The notes under the pieces: model-generated
Databases searched by the model: none
The model's input: only the letters and a program-made list of their open reading frames with translations
Told to the model about the DNA's origin: nothing
Part shown: positions 1 to 8,419 of the stretch, piece by piece
Layout of the letters: the number at the start of each line of letters is the position of its first letter
Position numbering within the stretch: position 1 is the first letter of the stretch
Translations under genes and position numbers: made by a program
Source of the DNA: Amycolatopsis orientalis DSM 40040 = KCTC 9412
Lineage (GTDB): Bacteria; Actinomycetota; Actinomycetes; Mycobacteriales; Pseudonocardiaceae
Reading direction: 5' to 3'
Length of the DNA: 64,000 nucleotides
NCBI RefSeq assembly: GCF_000478275.1
Contig: NZ_ASJB01000009.1
Coordinates: 62,001 to 126,000 of the forward strand

Positions 1-279
1 CAGGGTGCCCTCGGCGCCCGGCAGGCCCTTGAACTTCTGCCAGTCACCGGTGATCTCGAGGATGCGCTGGACCGGCTCGGTCGGCTGGGCGCCGACGGAC
101 AGCCAGTGCTGGGCGCGGTCGGAGTTCACCTCGATGAGGCTGGGCTCCTCCTTGGGGTGGTACTTGCCGATCGTCTCGATGGCCTTGCCATCACGGCGGG
201 TGCGCGCATCGGCGACGATGATCCGGTAGTACGGCGCACGGATCTTGCCGAGACGCTGCAGCTTGATCTTGACGGCCAC
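1..279 (-). CDS. rpsP: 30S ribosomal protein S16 (3' end outside window)
   Basis: Encodes ribosomal protein S16, a small-subunit assembly protein that binds 16S rRNA. The visible 93 residues begin [19 protein letters not shown] and continue with [19 protein letters not shown] and YHPKEEPS, the characteristic S16 N-terminal fold; the family is usually 80-160 residues, so most of the core is present and the C-terminal tail runs off the left edge. The GTG start at 279 is preceded by an AGGAG ribosome site about 9 nt upstream. It is the last gene of the ffh-amidohydrolase-CPBP-rpsP minus-strand series in this window; in actinobacteria a KH-domain gene, rimM and trmD usually follow. Confidence 0.97.
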   Translation of the reverse strand, partial: MAVKIKLQRLGKIRAPYYRIIVADARTRRDGKAIETIGKYHPKEEPSLIEVNSDRAQHWLSVGAQPTEPVQRILEITGDWQKFKGLPGAEGTL

Positions 280-437
280 GGGTGTGGGTACTCCTCAGTT
301 CTCTCTGATGCAGGTGGAAGGCGCACGCCAGCCGAGTGGGGAACGGCTGCGCGCACCCGAAGGTCCGAAGCTTGGGCACGGTGAGAGGGTCCGGCCAAAG
401 CAGGCAAGCGTACATTCTGCCAGACGCCGACCGGCCG

Positions 438-1244
438 TCAGAACGCGGCTATCCCGAGCGAGGCGAGCAGGATCGTCACGGCCGGGAGGAAGTTGTTCAC
501 CTGGTGGGCGACGACGCTGCCGAGCAGCCGTCCGGTGAACACCCTGGCCAGCCCGATCGGGATCGCGATCACCAGGAGCAGCGTGGTGCGCAGCGGTTCG
601 AGGTGGCTCGCCGCGAAAACGGCCGTCGAGACCAGGAACGCCGCGATCCTCCCCCAGCGCTCGGTGCGCCACGTCAACCGCTCCACGGCGCCCCACAGGA
701 GGCCGCGGTAGATGATCTCCTCGCAGATCGGCCCGATCAGCCACAGGTAGATGAACATGACGACGGCCGCCGAGACCGACATCCGCCGGTCCTCCACGAG
801 CGCGCTGATCGCCGAGGTCGCGTTCGCGTCGCCGACGATCTGTGTCCACACGTAGGCGGCGAGCGAGGTGAACCCGAGCCCGACCACGCCCAGCTTGAGC
901 CCGATCTTGACGTCGGCCCAGCACCAGCCGATCCGGAGGTCGGTGAACGGGCCGTTGCCGCGGAGCCGGGTGATCAGCAGCGCGACCCCGGCGGCGATCA
1001 TCGTCGGCACCATCGTGCCCAGCAGCACCACGCGCATCGGCAGGGGCTGGCCGGGCTGGACGTCGCCGAGCAGGACGCTGACGAATGCCGCGGTCGCGAG
1101 GAGGACGGCCTCCACCAGCAGAAAGGCCCCGAACCCCCAGCGATGCGGCGGTGGCGTGTCGGGTACGGCCACCGCACCTCCGGCAGTGAGTTCGTCGGGC
1201 GGCGCGGCCTCGGGGATCGGCTCCCTTGGCTGAGATACGGTCAC
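438..1244 (-). CDS. CPBP family intramembrane metalloprotease
   Basis: A 268-residue multi-pass membrane protein of the CPBP (CAAX protease/bacteriocin-processing, Abi) family. Membrane segments are visible around WGFGAFLLVEAVLLATAAF, VVLLGTMVPTMIAAGVALLI, VVMFIYLWLIGP and later helices. The catalytic glutamate pair is in CEEIIYRGLLWG near residue 174, followed by the histidine motif ASHLEP and a C-terminal HQVNNFLPA. The GTG start has GGAGGATCGGC directly before it. A second CPBP gene lies 57 bp upstream in the same direction, so the two probably share a transcript. Substrate unknown; members process prenylated or regulatory membrane peptides. Family assignment is firm, function is not. Confidence 0.9.
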   Translation of the reverse strand: MTVSQPREPIPEAAPPDELTAGGAVAVPDTPPPHRWGFGAFLLVEAVLLATAAFVSVLLGDVQPGQPLPMRVVLLGTMVPTMIAAGVALLITRLRGNGPFTDLRIGWCWADVKIGLKLGVVGLGFTSLAAYVWTQIVGDANATSAISALVEDRRMSVSAAVVMFIYLWLIGPICEEIIYRGLLWGAVERLTWRTERWGRIAAFLVSTAVFAASHLEPLRTTLLLVIAIPIGLARVFTGRLLGSVVAHQVNNFLPAVTILLASLGIAAF

Positions 1245-1301
1245 GCCGATCCTCCGGTGATCGTTCGGTTACTCAAAGACTCTAACCGCCCGGCCCGGCG
1301 A

Positions 1302-2051
1302 TCACCTCGCTGCGAAGAGCAATACCGCCGGTGGGAGGTTGTTGGCGGCGTGCGCGATGACGGCCGCGCTCACCCGGCCGGAAAGATACCGGGCGAGTCC
1401 GATGGCGATGCCCTGGCCGAACAGCGCGATCGTGCGCGCGGCCTCCCCGTGCAGCTGGGCGAACACCAGCGCGGTGACCAGCAGGATCACCCACGAGGGC
1501 AGGCGGTGGAAGCCCATCGCGTTCCAGAGGGTGCCGCGGAAGAGCAGTTCTTCGGTGACCGGGGCGGCGAAGACGACGATGGCCGCGGCCACCACCAGCC
1601 AGACAGTGTCGCCTTCGGTGGTGCCGGACAGTTCGGTGATCGGGCCGGGCGAGACGTCGGAGATGGTCCTGTCGGTGCTGTCGGTCCCGTAGACGGCGAG
1701 CAGCAGCAGGTTGAGGAGGTAGCCGGCGGCGAGCGCGGCCGCTCCGCAGGCGAGCCCGATCCGGACGTCGCGCCAGGTGGGCTTGAGCCCGAAATCCGCG
1801 CGGAGTCCCTGTCCCCAGACCCGGGAGCCGGCCACGGGGCCGAGGCCGAGCACGAGGGTCGGCAGGAACGCGAGGATCAGCAGCGGGCCGACGTCACGGA
1901 GTTCGAGCGGGTCGTAGCCGCCGAAGCGACCCGACAGCACGAAGCTCATGACGAGCGTGACGAGGTGGTATCCGGCGATACCCGCGAAGAACGCTACGAA
2001 TCCCCAGTGCGCTCCGAGCACCAGACGCTCGCGAGCCTGCCCGTCGTCCAC
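1302..2051 (-). CDS. CPBP family intramembrane metalloprotease, second copy
   Basis: A 249-residue multi-pass membrane protein of the same CPBP family as its downstream neighbour. It carries TEELLFRGTLWNA near residue 167 (catalytic EE and Arg), a weaker first histidine region (FAQLHGEAART) and the C-terminal HAANNLPPA motif; hydrophobic helices fill the rest. Two GTG codons are adjacent; the one at 2051 is chosen because it stands 4 nt after GGAGG, while the first (2054) is too close to it. The pair looks like an old tandem duplication, but the two proteins are clearly diverged outside the motifs. Substrate unknown. Confidence 0.88.
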   Translation of the reverse strand: MDDGQARERLVLGAHWGFVAFFAGIAGYHLVTLVMSFVLSGRFGGYDPLELRDVGPLLILAFLPTLVLGLGPVAGSRVWGQGLRADFGLKPTWRDVRIGLACGAAALAAGYLLNLLLLAVYGTDSTDRTISDVSPGPITELSGTTEGDTVWLVVAAAIVVFAAPVTEELLFRGTLWNAMGFHRLPSWVILLVTALVFAQLHGEAARTIALFGQGIAIGLARYLSGRVSAAVIAHAANNLPPAVLLFAAR

Positions 2052-2100
2052 CACGCCTCCACGCTAAGTGCCGCTCCGGTCACAGGTGGAGTCGGGTCAG

Positions 2101-2182
2101 GGGGCTGAAGGACGCTTTCCCCGCATGCGATGGGGGTAAAGCGTCCTTCACCTAGTGAGATGCGGGGAAAGTCCCCTTCAGC
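2101..2182. repeat. Nested palindromic repeat, family A copy 1
   Basis: An 82-bp nested inverted repeat filling the gap after the amidohydrolase. Outer arms are GGCTGAAGG and CCTTCAGC; inside is a hairpin with TGAAGGACGCTTT at 2106-2118 and AAAGCGTCCTTCA at 2138-2150, and a second half containing TGCGGGGAAAG. Similar elements occur at 30317, 54975 and 59873. It touches the stop codon of the amidohydrolase gene and may act as its terminator. Confidence 0.8.
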
Positions 2183-3255
2183 TACGCGTAGATCTTGCCA
2201 CGCAGGACGATGTGGCTCGGATGCCGCAGCACCGCGAGGTCCTCACGCGGATCGGACGGGTAGACCAGCAGATCGGCCGAGGCGCCGTCGATGATTCCCG
2301 GCACGCCCAGCCAGTCGCGGGCCGCCCACGAAGCCGAAGCCAGCGCCTGCTCGGCGGACATGCCCGCCTTGTGCAGCGCCTCGATCTCGTCGACGAGCCT
2401 GCCGTGCTCGACCATGCCGCCCGCGTCGCTCCCCGCATACACCGCGACCCCGGCCTCGATCGCCGTCGAGACCATCGTCCCGACGCCGGCGTGCAGCGCC
2501 CGCATGTGTTCGGCGTACACCGGGTACTTGCCCGCCTTTTCGGCGATACCGGGGAAGTTCTCGATGTTGATCAGCGTCGGCACGAGCGCGATCCCGCGTT
2601 CGGCGAGCACCCCCAGCTGGTCGGCCGAAAGTTCGGTGCCGTGTTCGAGGCAGTCGATCCCCGCGCCGATCAACCCGGGCAGCGCGGCCTGGCCGAACAC
2701 GTGCGCGGTCACCCTGGCGCCCTCGGCGTGCGCGACCGCGATGGCCTCGGCGAGGACGTCGTCGGGCCAGAGCGGCGCGAGATCGCCGATCCCGCGGTCG
2801 ATCCAGTCGCCGACGAGCTTGACCCACCCGTCGCCGTCCCTGGCCTGCTCGGCGACCGCCTTCGGGAGTTCGGCCGGGTCTTCGAGCTCGATGCCGAGAC
2901 CGGGGATGTAGCGCTTGCGCAGGGCCAGGTGCCGTCCGGCGCGGATGATCCGCGGCAGGTCGGCGCGTTCCTGCAGCGGCCGGACGTCGATCGGCAGCCC
3001 GCAGTCGCGGATCAGCAAGGTCCCGGCGTCGCGACCGGTGATCGCCTGCGCTGCGGCCTCTTCGAGGGTGGTCGCGCCGCCGACCCCGATCCCGGGATGG
3101 CAATGCGCGTCGACCAGTCCGGGAACGAGAAAGCCTTCCCGGACAACGGTTTCCGCCCCGGCGACCGGTTCACCCGTGATCCGGCCGCCGGTGATCCACA
3201 GCTCGCGGTGCTCGCCGTCCGGCAGGACGACCCCCGCCAGGTGCAGAGCCTCCAC
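2182..3255 (-). CDS. Amidohydrolase family protein (ffh-linked)
   Basis: A 357-residue metal-dependent hydrolase of the amidohydrolase superfamily, cytoplasmic. The metal ligands begin with LVDAHCHPG near residue 50; further histidine/aspartate motifs are RVTAHVFGQ, CLEHGTEL and the late GSDAGG. The GTG start lies 2 nt after the ffh stop, so the two are translationally linked. A gene of this type follows ffh in mycobacteria too, which argues for a conserved though undefined role near the secretion genes. Reaction unknown; imidazolonepropionase- or prolidase-like hydrolysis is possible from the motif pattern. The 3' end runs into palindromic repeat A1. Confidence 0.85.
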   Translation of the reverse strand: MEALHLAGVVLPDGEHRELWITGGRITGEPVAGAETVVREGFLVPGLVDAHCHPGIGVGGATTLEEAAAQAITGRDAGTLLIRDCGLPIDVRPLQERADLPRIIRAGRHLALRKRYIPGLGIELEDPAELPKAVAEQARDGDGWVKLVGDWIDRGIGDLAPLWPDDVLAEAIAVAHAEGARVTAHVFGQAALPGLIGAGIDCLEHGTELSADQLGVLAERGIALVPTLINIENFPGIAEKAGKYPVYAEHMRALHAGVGTMVSTAIEAGVAVYAGSDAGGMVEHGRLVDEIEALHKAGMSAEQALASASWAARDWLGVPGIIDGASADLLVYPSDPREDLAVLRHPSHIVLRGKIYA

Positions 3256-3257
3256 GG

Positions 3258-4802
3258 CTACTTGTCCTTCGGGAACTTGAACTTCTTGGGGTCGAAGCCG
3301 GGTACGTCGTTCATCCCGCCGAGCTGGGAGAGGTCCGGCATCCCGCCGCCAGGGCCACCGGGCATCCCGCCCGGGGGCAGCATCGGCATGCCACCGGGGA
3401 ACCCGCCGCGGATCTTGGGCTGCGTCGGGCCGCGCCCCTTGCCCTTCTTCCCCTTCTTGCCCTTGCGGTTCTTGCTGCCGCCGCCTCCGCCGCCGAAGCC
3501 GAAGCGGCCCGCCATCTGCGCCATCATCTTGCGCGCTTCGAAGAACCGGTTGACCAGGTCGTTGACGTCGCGGACGGCGACGCCGGACCCCTTCGCGATC
3601 CGCAGGCGGCGCGAAGCGTTGATCATCTTCGGGTCGTCGCGTTCGGCGGGGGTCATCCCGCGGATGATCGCCTGCAGCTTGTCGAGGTGCTTGTCGTCGA
3701 CCTGCGCGAGCTGGTCCTTCATCTGCCCGGCGCCGGGCAGCATGCCGAGCAGGTTGCCGATCGGGCCCATCTTGCGGACCGCGAGCATCTGCTCGAGGAA
3801 GTCCTCCAGGGTGAGCTGGCCGCTGCCGAGCTTGGCCGCGGTCTGCTCGGCCTTCTCCTGGTCGAAATGCTGTTCGGCCTGCTCGATGAGGCTGAGCACG
3901 TCACCCATGCCGAGGATCCGGCTGGCCATCCGGTCCGGGTGGAAGAGGTCGAAGTCCTCGAGCTTCTCACCGTTCGACGCGAACAGGATCGGCTGGCCGG
4001 TGACCTGGCGGACCGACAGCGCGGCACCACCGCGGGCGTCACCGTCGAGCTTGGTGAGCACGACGCCGGTGAATCCGACGCCGTCGCGGAACGCCTCGGC
4101 CGTGGTGACCGCGTCCTGACCGATCATCGCGTCGACGACGAACAGCGTCTCGTCCGGCGTCACGGCGTCGCGGATGTCCGCGGCCTGCTTCATCAGCTCT
4201 TCGTCGACACCGAGACGGCCGGCGGTGTCGACGAGGACGATGTCGTGCTGGGCGCGCTTGGCCTCGTCGATGGCACGGCGGGCCACGTCGACCGGGTCGC
4301 CGACGCCGTTGCCGGGTTCGGGCGCGAACGTGGTGACGCCCGCGCGCTCGCCGACCACCTGCAGCTGCGTGACGGCGTTGGGGCGCTGGAGGTCACAGGC
4401 GACCAGCAGCGGCGCGTGGCCCTGCTTCTTCAGCCACAGCGCGAGCTTGCCGGCGAGGGTGGTCTTACCGGCACCCTGCAGACCCGCGAGCATGATGACC
4501 GTCGGCGGGTTCTTCGCGAACGTGAGCCGCCTGGTCTCGCCGCCGAGGATGGTGACGAGTTCCTCGTTGACGATCTTGATGACCTGCTGCGCCGGGTTCA
4601 GCGCGCCGTGCACCTCGGCGCCCTTGGCGCGCTCCTTGATCCGGGCGATGAAGTCCTTGACCACCGACAGCGCGACGTCCGCCTCGAGCAGCGCGATCCG
4701 GATCTCACGCGCGGTGGCGTCGATGTCGGCGTCGGAGAGCCTGCCCTTGCGCGACAGGGTCTGCAGGGCGGACGTGAGCCGATCGGAGAGGGTGTCGAAC
4801 AC
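3258..4802 (-). CDS. ffh: Signal recognition particle protein Ffh
   Basis: Encodes the SRP54-type GTPase that binds signal peptides and 4.5S RNA and delivers ribosomes to FtsY at the membrane. The 514 residues show the N domain, then the GTPase with GLQGAGKTT near residue 107, DLQRPNAV, DTAGRLGVDEE near 190 and TKLDGDARGGAAL near 248, followed by the methionine-rich M domain (RKMGPIGNLLGMLPGAGQM, SRRLRIAKGSG). The tail is a long Lys-Gly stretch then GGMPGGPGGGMPD, longer than in E. coli and common in actinobacteria. GTG start at 4802 with GGAG about 11 nt before. Its receptor FtsY is about 45 kb away at 49945. Confidence 0.98.
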   Translation of the reverse strand: MFDTLSDRLTSALQTLSRKGRLSDADIDATAREIRIALLEADVALSVVKDFIARIKERAKGAEVHGALNPAQQVIKIVNEELVTILGGETRRLTFAKNPPTVIMLAGLQGAGKTTLAGKLALWLKKQGHAPLLVACDLQRPNAVTQLQVVGERAGVTTFAPEPGNGVGDPVDVARRAIDEAKRAQHDIVLVDTAGRLGVDEELMKQAADIRDAVTPDETLFVVDAMIGQDAVTTAEAFRDGVGFTGVVLTKLDGDARGGAALSVRQVTGQPILFASNGEKLEDFDLFHPDRMASRILGMGDVLSLIEQAEQHFDQEKAEQTAAKLGSGQLTLEDFLEQMLAVRKMGPIGNLLGMLPGAGQMKDQLAQVDDKHLDKLQAIIRGMTPAERDDPKMINASRRLRIAKGSGVAVRDVNDLVNRFFEARKMMAQMAGRFGFGGGGGGSKNRKGKKGKKGKGRGPTQPKIRGGFPGGMPMLPPGGMPGGPGGGMPDLSQLGGMNDVPGFDPKKFKFPKDK

Positions 4803-4913
4803 GGGTGTGCACGCTCCAGCTGGGTCGTTGTGGCGTGCCGGTACGGACCGGCGGCTTCCCAGGGTAGTCGGTGTGCGGGGCAGGCGTTTGACGCGGTTGC
4901 GGCCGCCCGCGGC

Positions 4914-5834
4914 TCAGGGCTTGCGGAGGTCGGCTTCGGTGAAGGCCCGGATCACGTCGGCGCGGGCGGTGCCGGACTCGCGGACGGTACGGCTCATCTC
5001 CACGTGCAAGAAGGCCGTGCCTTCCTCGGCCGCGGCCTTGCCCTGGACGTTCTTCATCCCTTCCAGCGCACCGCACGACGAAACCCACGCCCGGCAAACG
5101 GAGAATCCGCCGTCGGCGAGCCGGTCCGCCGCGCGCCGGACGGGATCCCCGGCCGCCGACATGCCCGACGACAGCACGATGTCGTCGTCCGGCATGTTCT
5201 GGTCGTCGAAGCCGTGCAGCTGTACCTGTGTCATCCCGCGTCCGGCGAGGGACGCCGCCACGACGTGGAACACGGAGTCCACTTCGTGCGCGACGTCGGC
5301 GTGCCCGTCGTCGGCCTTCCGGTGCGCGCCCGCGATCAGCAGGACCGCGCCCGGCACCCGCTGGAAGTAGTCGAGGCCGAACAACTCCGTCCGCAGGTCC
5401 GACGCCGGGTGCGGAACCTCGATGACCAGTGACGGCGGCGCGGAGCGGTCGATCAGGTACATCCCCCAGGTCCGCTCGGTGCCGGGCTCGTTCGTCGCGA
5501 TCGTGTACGGCCGCCCGGTGTCCGCGTCCACCCCGTCCCGCACCGAAAACCCGAGCTTCTCGAGATCGGACGGCGTCGTGCGCCCGGCGTCCAGCAGGGT
5601 GGTGAAACCGGCCGCCGCTTCCCGACGTTCGTCGGCTTTCGGCGAACGGTAGTCCTGCTCGGCGGACAGCTCCGAGGTGAACCCGGCGATCAGGGAACGC
5701 AGGCTCCCGTCCGGCGCCGGGACGGGCTTGGGTGACTCGTCGTCACCAAGGATCAGCACGAAGGTCAACACCAAGGCCAGTGCGACGGCGATACCGGTCA
5801 CACTCAGCAACATTTGCTTGCGGCTGATCACCAC
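4914..5834 (-). CDS. Hypothetical membrane-anchored protein
   Basis: A 306-residue protein of unknown function. One N-terminal membrane helix (about residues 8-30, MLLSVTGIAVALALVLTF) is followed by a 270-residue domain rich in charged residues, predicted to face outside. Recognisable stretches include FGLDYFQRVPGAVLLIAGAH and DDDIVLSSGMSA, but they match no family that I can name. Start is one of two adjacent GTG codons with a weak ribosome site. It is transcribed away from the poly-gamma-glutamate-type operon, sharing a 185-bp divergent promoter region, which may hint at co-regulation. Confidence 0.75.
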   Translation of the reverse strand: MVISRKQMLLSVTGIAVALALVLTFVLILGDDESPKPVPAPDGSLRSLIAGFTSELSAEQDYRSPKADERREAAAGFTTLLDAGRTTPSDLEKLGFSVRDGVDADTGRPYTIATNEPGTERTWGMYLIDRSAPPSLVIEVPHPASDLRTELFGLDYFQRVPGAVLLIAGAHRKADDGHADVAHEVDSVFHVVAASLAGRGMTQVQLHGFDDQNMPDDDIVLSSGMSAAGDPVRRAADRLADGGFSVCRAWVSSCGALEGMKNVQGKAAAEEGTAFLHVEMSRTVRESGTARADVIRAFTEADLRKP

Positions 5835-6019
5835 CCGAAGCCTACTGGCTCACCCGAATAGGTAGCCTTATCCGCGCTTTGGCCCCTTTGAGGTGAGTTG
5901 TAACGTCACTGAGGGCAAATTTGATATCCGCGTGTAACCCGATTGGGTGCGGGTTGCGCTAGTGGCCGACCAGGGCCGCGATCACCCCCGATCTTCGAAC
6001 TGAAAGGCCTGGGGGCCAG

Positions 6020-8419
6020 GTGAATCGGCAGAAGGACCAGCTCGACTCGGTGGCGCGGCTTCGCGACCAGATCCCCGAGGCGGGCTTTCCGCGTGGCGTG
6101 GGAGTGGCGTCCGCCACGGGTTTCGTCCTGCTGTTGCTGATCACCGCCTTCACCGCCCTTTATCTGTCCACCTCCGGTCCGCTTTCGGCGATCGGCGGGA
6201 AATCCGGTGACCTCGTCCCGGACGAGGTCACCGAGGGCCAGCGGCGCGCGACCGTCGCCCTCGCGCAGGCGCTGGCCACCTCCGCCACCACCGCCGCCGG
6301 CGATCTGCAGGTCAGCACCGGTTCCGGGGTGTTCGACAACGCCGATGACGACGCCGTCCTCAACCGCCTCGGCGAGACCTACCCGGACTGGCGCGGCATC
6401 GTCGTCTTCGACCCCGCCGCCCGGAAGGTCCTGGCCACGCACGGCGAACCGGTGGCCGTCGAGAACCTCCGCGACGTCGCCGTCTCCAACCTCACGGTCC
6501 GCCCGATCGCCCGGCCCGGCGACTCCCCGCTCGTCCTCACGGCGCTCCCGCTCACCGGTGCCCGCGCCGGCAAACTCCTCGTCGTCTCGACCGCGCTGCG
6601 CGGAGTCCAGCCGGAGCTCGACAAGGAGGCCAAACAGCAGATCCGGCTGGTCACCCCGGACGGTGCCCTGCTTTATTCCTACGGCGCCGAAGTACCCGAG
6701 AACGACCGGACGGCACAGGAGCTCCTCACCCGCGCCGCCGCCGCCGGGGCAGCCGGGGAGTCGGGCGCCTTCACCGGTGACGCCACGGCCGAGCCTGCCG
6801 AACCGGACCGGCGGATCGCGCCGGTCGTGTCCTTCGCCCCCATCACCTCCGACGGCACCGCGGGCAGTCTCGGGCTGACCGCCGTCACCATCAGCCGTTT
6901 CCCGGTCGAACCGGTACCCGCGCGACGGCCGGGCCTGATCCCGGCGGCCGCGCTGCTGGTTCTCGCCATCGGCGGTTTCGTGCTGCTGCGGCGCACGGTC
7001 GTCGCGCCGATCCTGCGCCTGCGCGCCGACGCGCTCGCTGTCGCGGCGGGGGTGCTCGACCGGCCGGTCCGCCAATCCCGCGTCCACGAGGTGAACCGGC
7101 TGACCCGCGCCGTCGAGCGATACCGGTCGAAGCTCAGGCGGCGCAAGATCGGCGCCAAGGTCAAGCCGTTCATCTCCGCACAGGCCGTCGTCGCGCTCGT
7201 TTCCTTGGCGCTGCTCGGCTGGTCGGTCACCATCGCCGCGACCCTCGGCCGCCAGAACGCCGCCGTCTCGCCTACCGTGCTGAGCGAGTACAACGGCCGC
7301 GTCACGCACTCCGCCGACACTCTGCGCCGAAGCCTCTCCCAGGGCCTCGGCGACCTGCGGGCCGTCGCGAGGCTCAGCGCGGGTAAACAACCGGAGCAGC
7401 TACGCGGCATGCTCGAGCAGCTCGCCATGAACGAAAGCCGGTTCCGCAGCGTCTATCTGACCGACGCCGACGGCGGAGTGCTCCAGTCCGCGGGGCGTGA
7501 GGCACTGCGCGATCCGGGCAAGCTGCCCGACGGCGCGGGCCTGCGCCAGCACAACACCAGTGGCCGGGTGCCCGTGGTCTACGCCTTCACGCGTCTGCCG
7601 GATTCGGCACAGGTCCTGGTCGGCGAATACGACGTGCCGCGGATGGCTTCGATGCTCGGCTCGGCGGGCGGCCGGGTCCGCGTGGTCGACGAGGGCAAGC
7701 GCACCATCGCCGACACCGAGGGCTACTTCGCCTTCTCTCAGCTCACCGACCCCGTCCTGGTCAAGAACGTCACCACCGCGCAGACCGGTGAAGACGCCCG
7801 CGAAACGACGCCGACGACCCTGGTCGCGGCGGAGCGCCTCGCCGACGAGGGCAGCGTGGCCGAGCTGAAGTGGGTCGTCGTCGCCGAGCAGCCGATCGGC
7901 TCGCTCGGCGTCGCGGACAACACCGTGCGGGCGGGGGCCCGCGTGGCCGCGCTCCTCACCGCCGTCGTCGCGCTGATGTTGTTCGCCTGGCATCTGCTCG
8001 TCGTCATCCGGCCGCTGCGCCGCGTCGCGGAATCCGCCGTGCCGATCGCCAAGGGCGTCGGGATGGGTGCCGTGGTCTATCCGCAGCGCCAGGACGAGAT
8101 CGGCAGTATCGCCTCCTGCGTCGAGATCTGCCGCCAGGCATTGACCGAGGGCAAGGCCCGCCTCGGCGAGGTCCGCCGTCCGGCCGGCGCGGCGACCGAC
8201 GAGACGGCGCTGCTCCAGCGGGTGAAGGACGCGCCCGAGACCGAACGGCGGCCGGAACCCCGGGTCGCGCCCCGTCGTCCGGCGCGGTCGCGCCCCGTCG
8301 TCCCCCGGGTCGCCCGCGACGAACCCCGGCCGGAACAGCCACGGGCCCCACGGCGGCAGCGGGGGCCGGGCGAAGGCCGGCAACCACACCTGGCCGAACG
8401 GGGCCGGAGCCCGAAGTGA
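6020..8419 (+). CDS. Duplicated cache/HAMP-type membrane receptor without output domain
   Basis: A 799-residue protein made of two similar modules. Each has a membrane helix, a roughly 230-260-residue extracytoplasmic sensor-like domain, a second helix and a HAMP-like stretch. Helices are near residues 29-49, 304-324, 387-408 and 642-663; HAMP-like segments follow at 325-375 (VVAPILRLRADALAVAAGVL) and 664-710 (VIRPLRRVAESAVPIAKGVG). No kinase, cyclase, GGDEF or methyl-accepting domain follows; the tail is Arg/Pro-rich and basic (about 735-799). It opens an operon: its TGA overlaps the GTG of pgsB by 4 nt. By position it could occupy the accessory role that PgsA/CapA plays elsewhere, or sense envelope state; both are inference. 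Confidence 0.85.
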   Translation: MNRQKDQLDSVARLRDQIPEAGFPRGVGVASATGFVLLLLITAFTALYLSTSGPLSAIGGKSGDLVPDEVTEGQRRATVALAQALATSATTAAGDLQVSTGSGVFDNADDDAVLNRLGETYPDWRGIVVFDPAARKVLATHGEPVAVENLRDVAVSNLTVRPIARPGDSPLVLTALPLTGARAGKLLVVSTALRGVQPELDKEAKQQIRLVTPDGALLYSYGAEVPENDRTAQELLTRAAAAGAAGESGAFTGDATAEPAEPDRRIAPVVSFAPITSDGTAGSLGLTAVTISRFPVEPVPARRPGLIPAAALLVLAIGGFVLLRRTVVAPILRLRADALAVAAGVLDRPVRQSRVHEVNRLTRAVERYRSKLRRRKIGAKVKPFISAQAVVALVSLALLGWSVTIAATLGRQNAAVSPTVLSEYNGRVTHSADTLRRSLSQGLGDLRAVARLSAGKQPEQLRGMLEQLAMNESRFRSVYLTDADGGVLQSAGREALRDPGKLPDGAGLRQHNTSGRVPVVYAFTRLPDSAQVLVGEYDVPRMASMLGSAGGRVRVVDEGKRTIADTEGYFAFSQLTDPVLVKNVTTAQTGEDARETTPTTLVAAERLADEGSVAELKWVVVAEQPIGSLGVADNTVRAGARVAALLTAVVALMLFAWHLLVVIRPLRRVAESAVPIAKGVGMGAVVYPQRQDEIGSIASCVEICRQALTEGKARLGEVRRPAGAATDETALLQRVKDAPETERRPEPRVAPRRPARSRPVVPRVARDEPRPEQPRAPRRQRGPGEGRQPHLAERGRSPK

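Noticed and set aside
336..2108. Plus-strand 590-codon open frame opposite the CPBP genes
   Set aside because: Shadow frame with hydrophilic low-complexity content; both CPBP genes carry catalytic motifs and ribosome sites.
5835..6019. Riboswitch (c-di-AMP type) ahead of the pgs operon
   Set aside because: Only a short AACCCG/CGGGTT stem could be found; none of the conserved ydaO core was recognisable.
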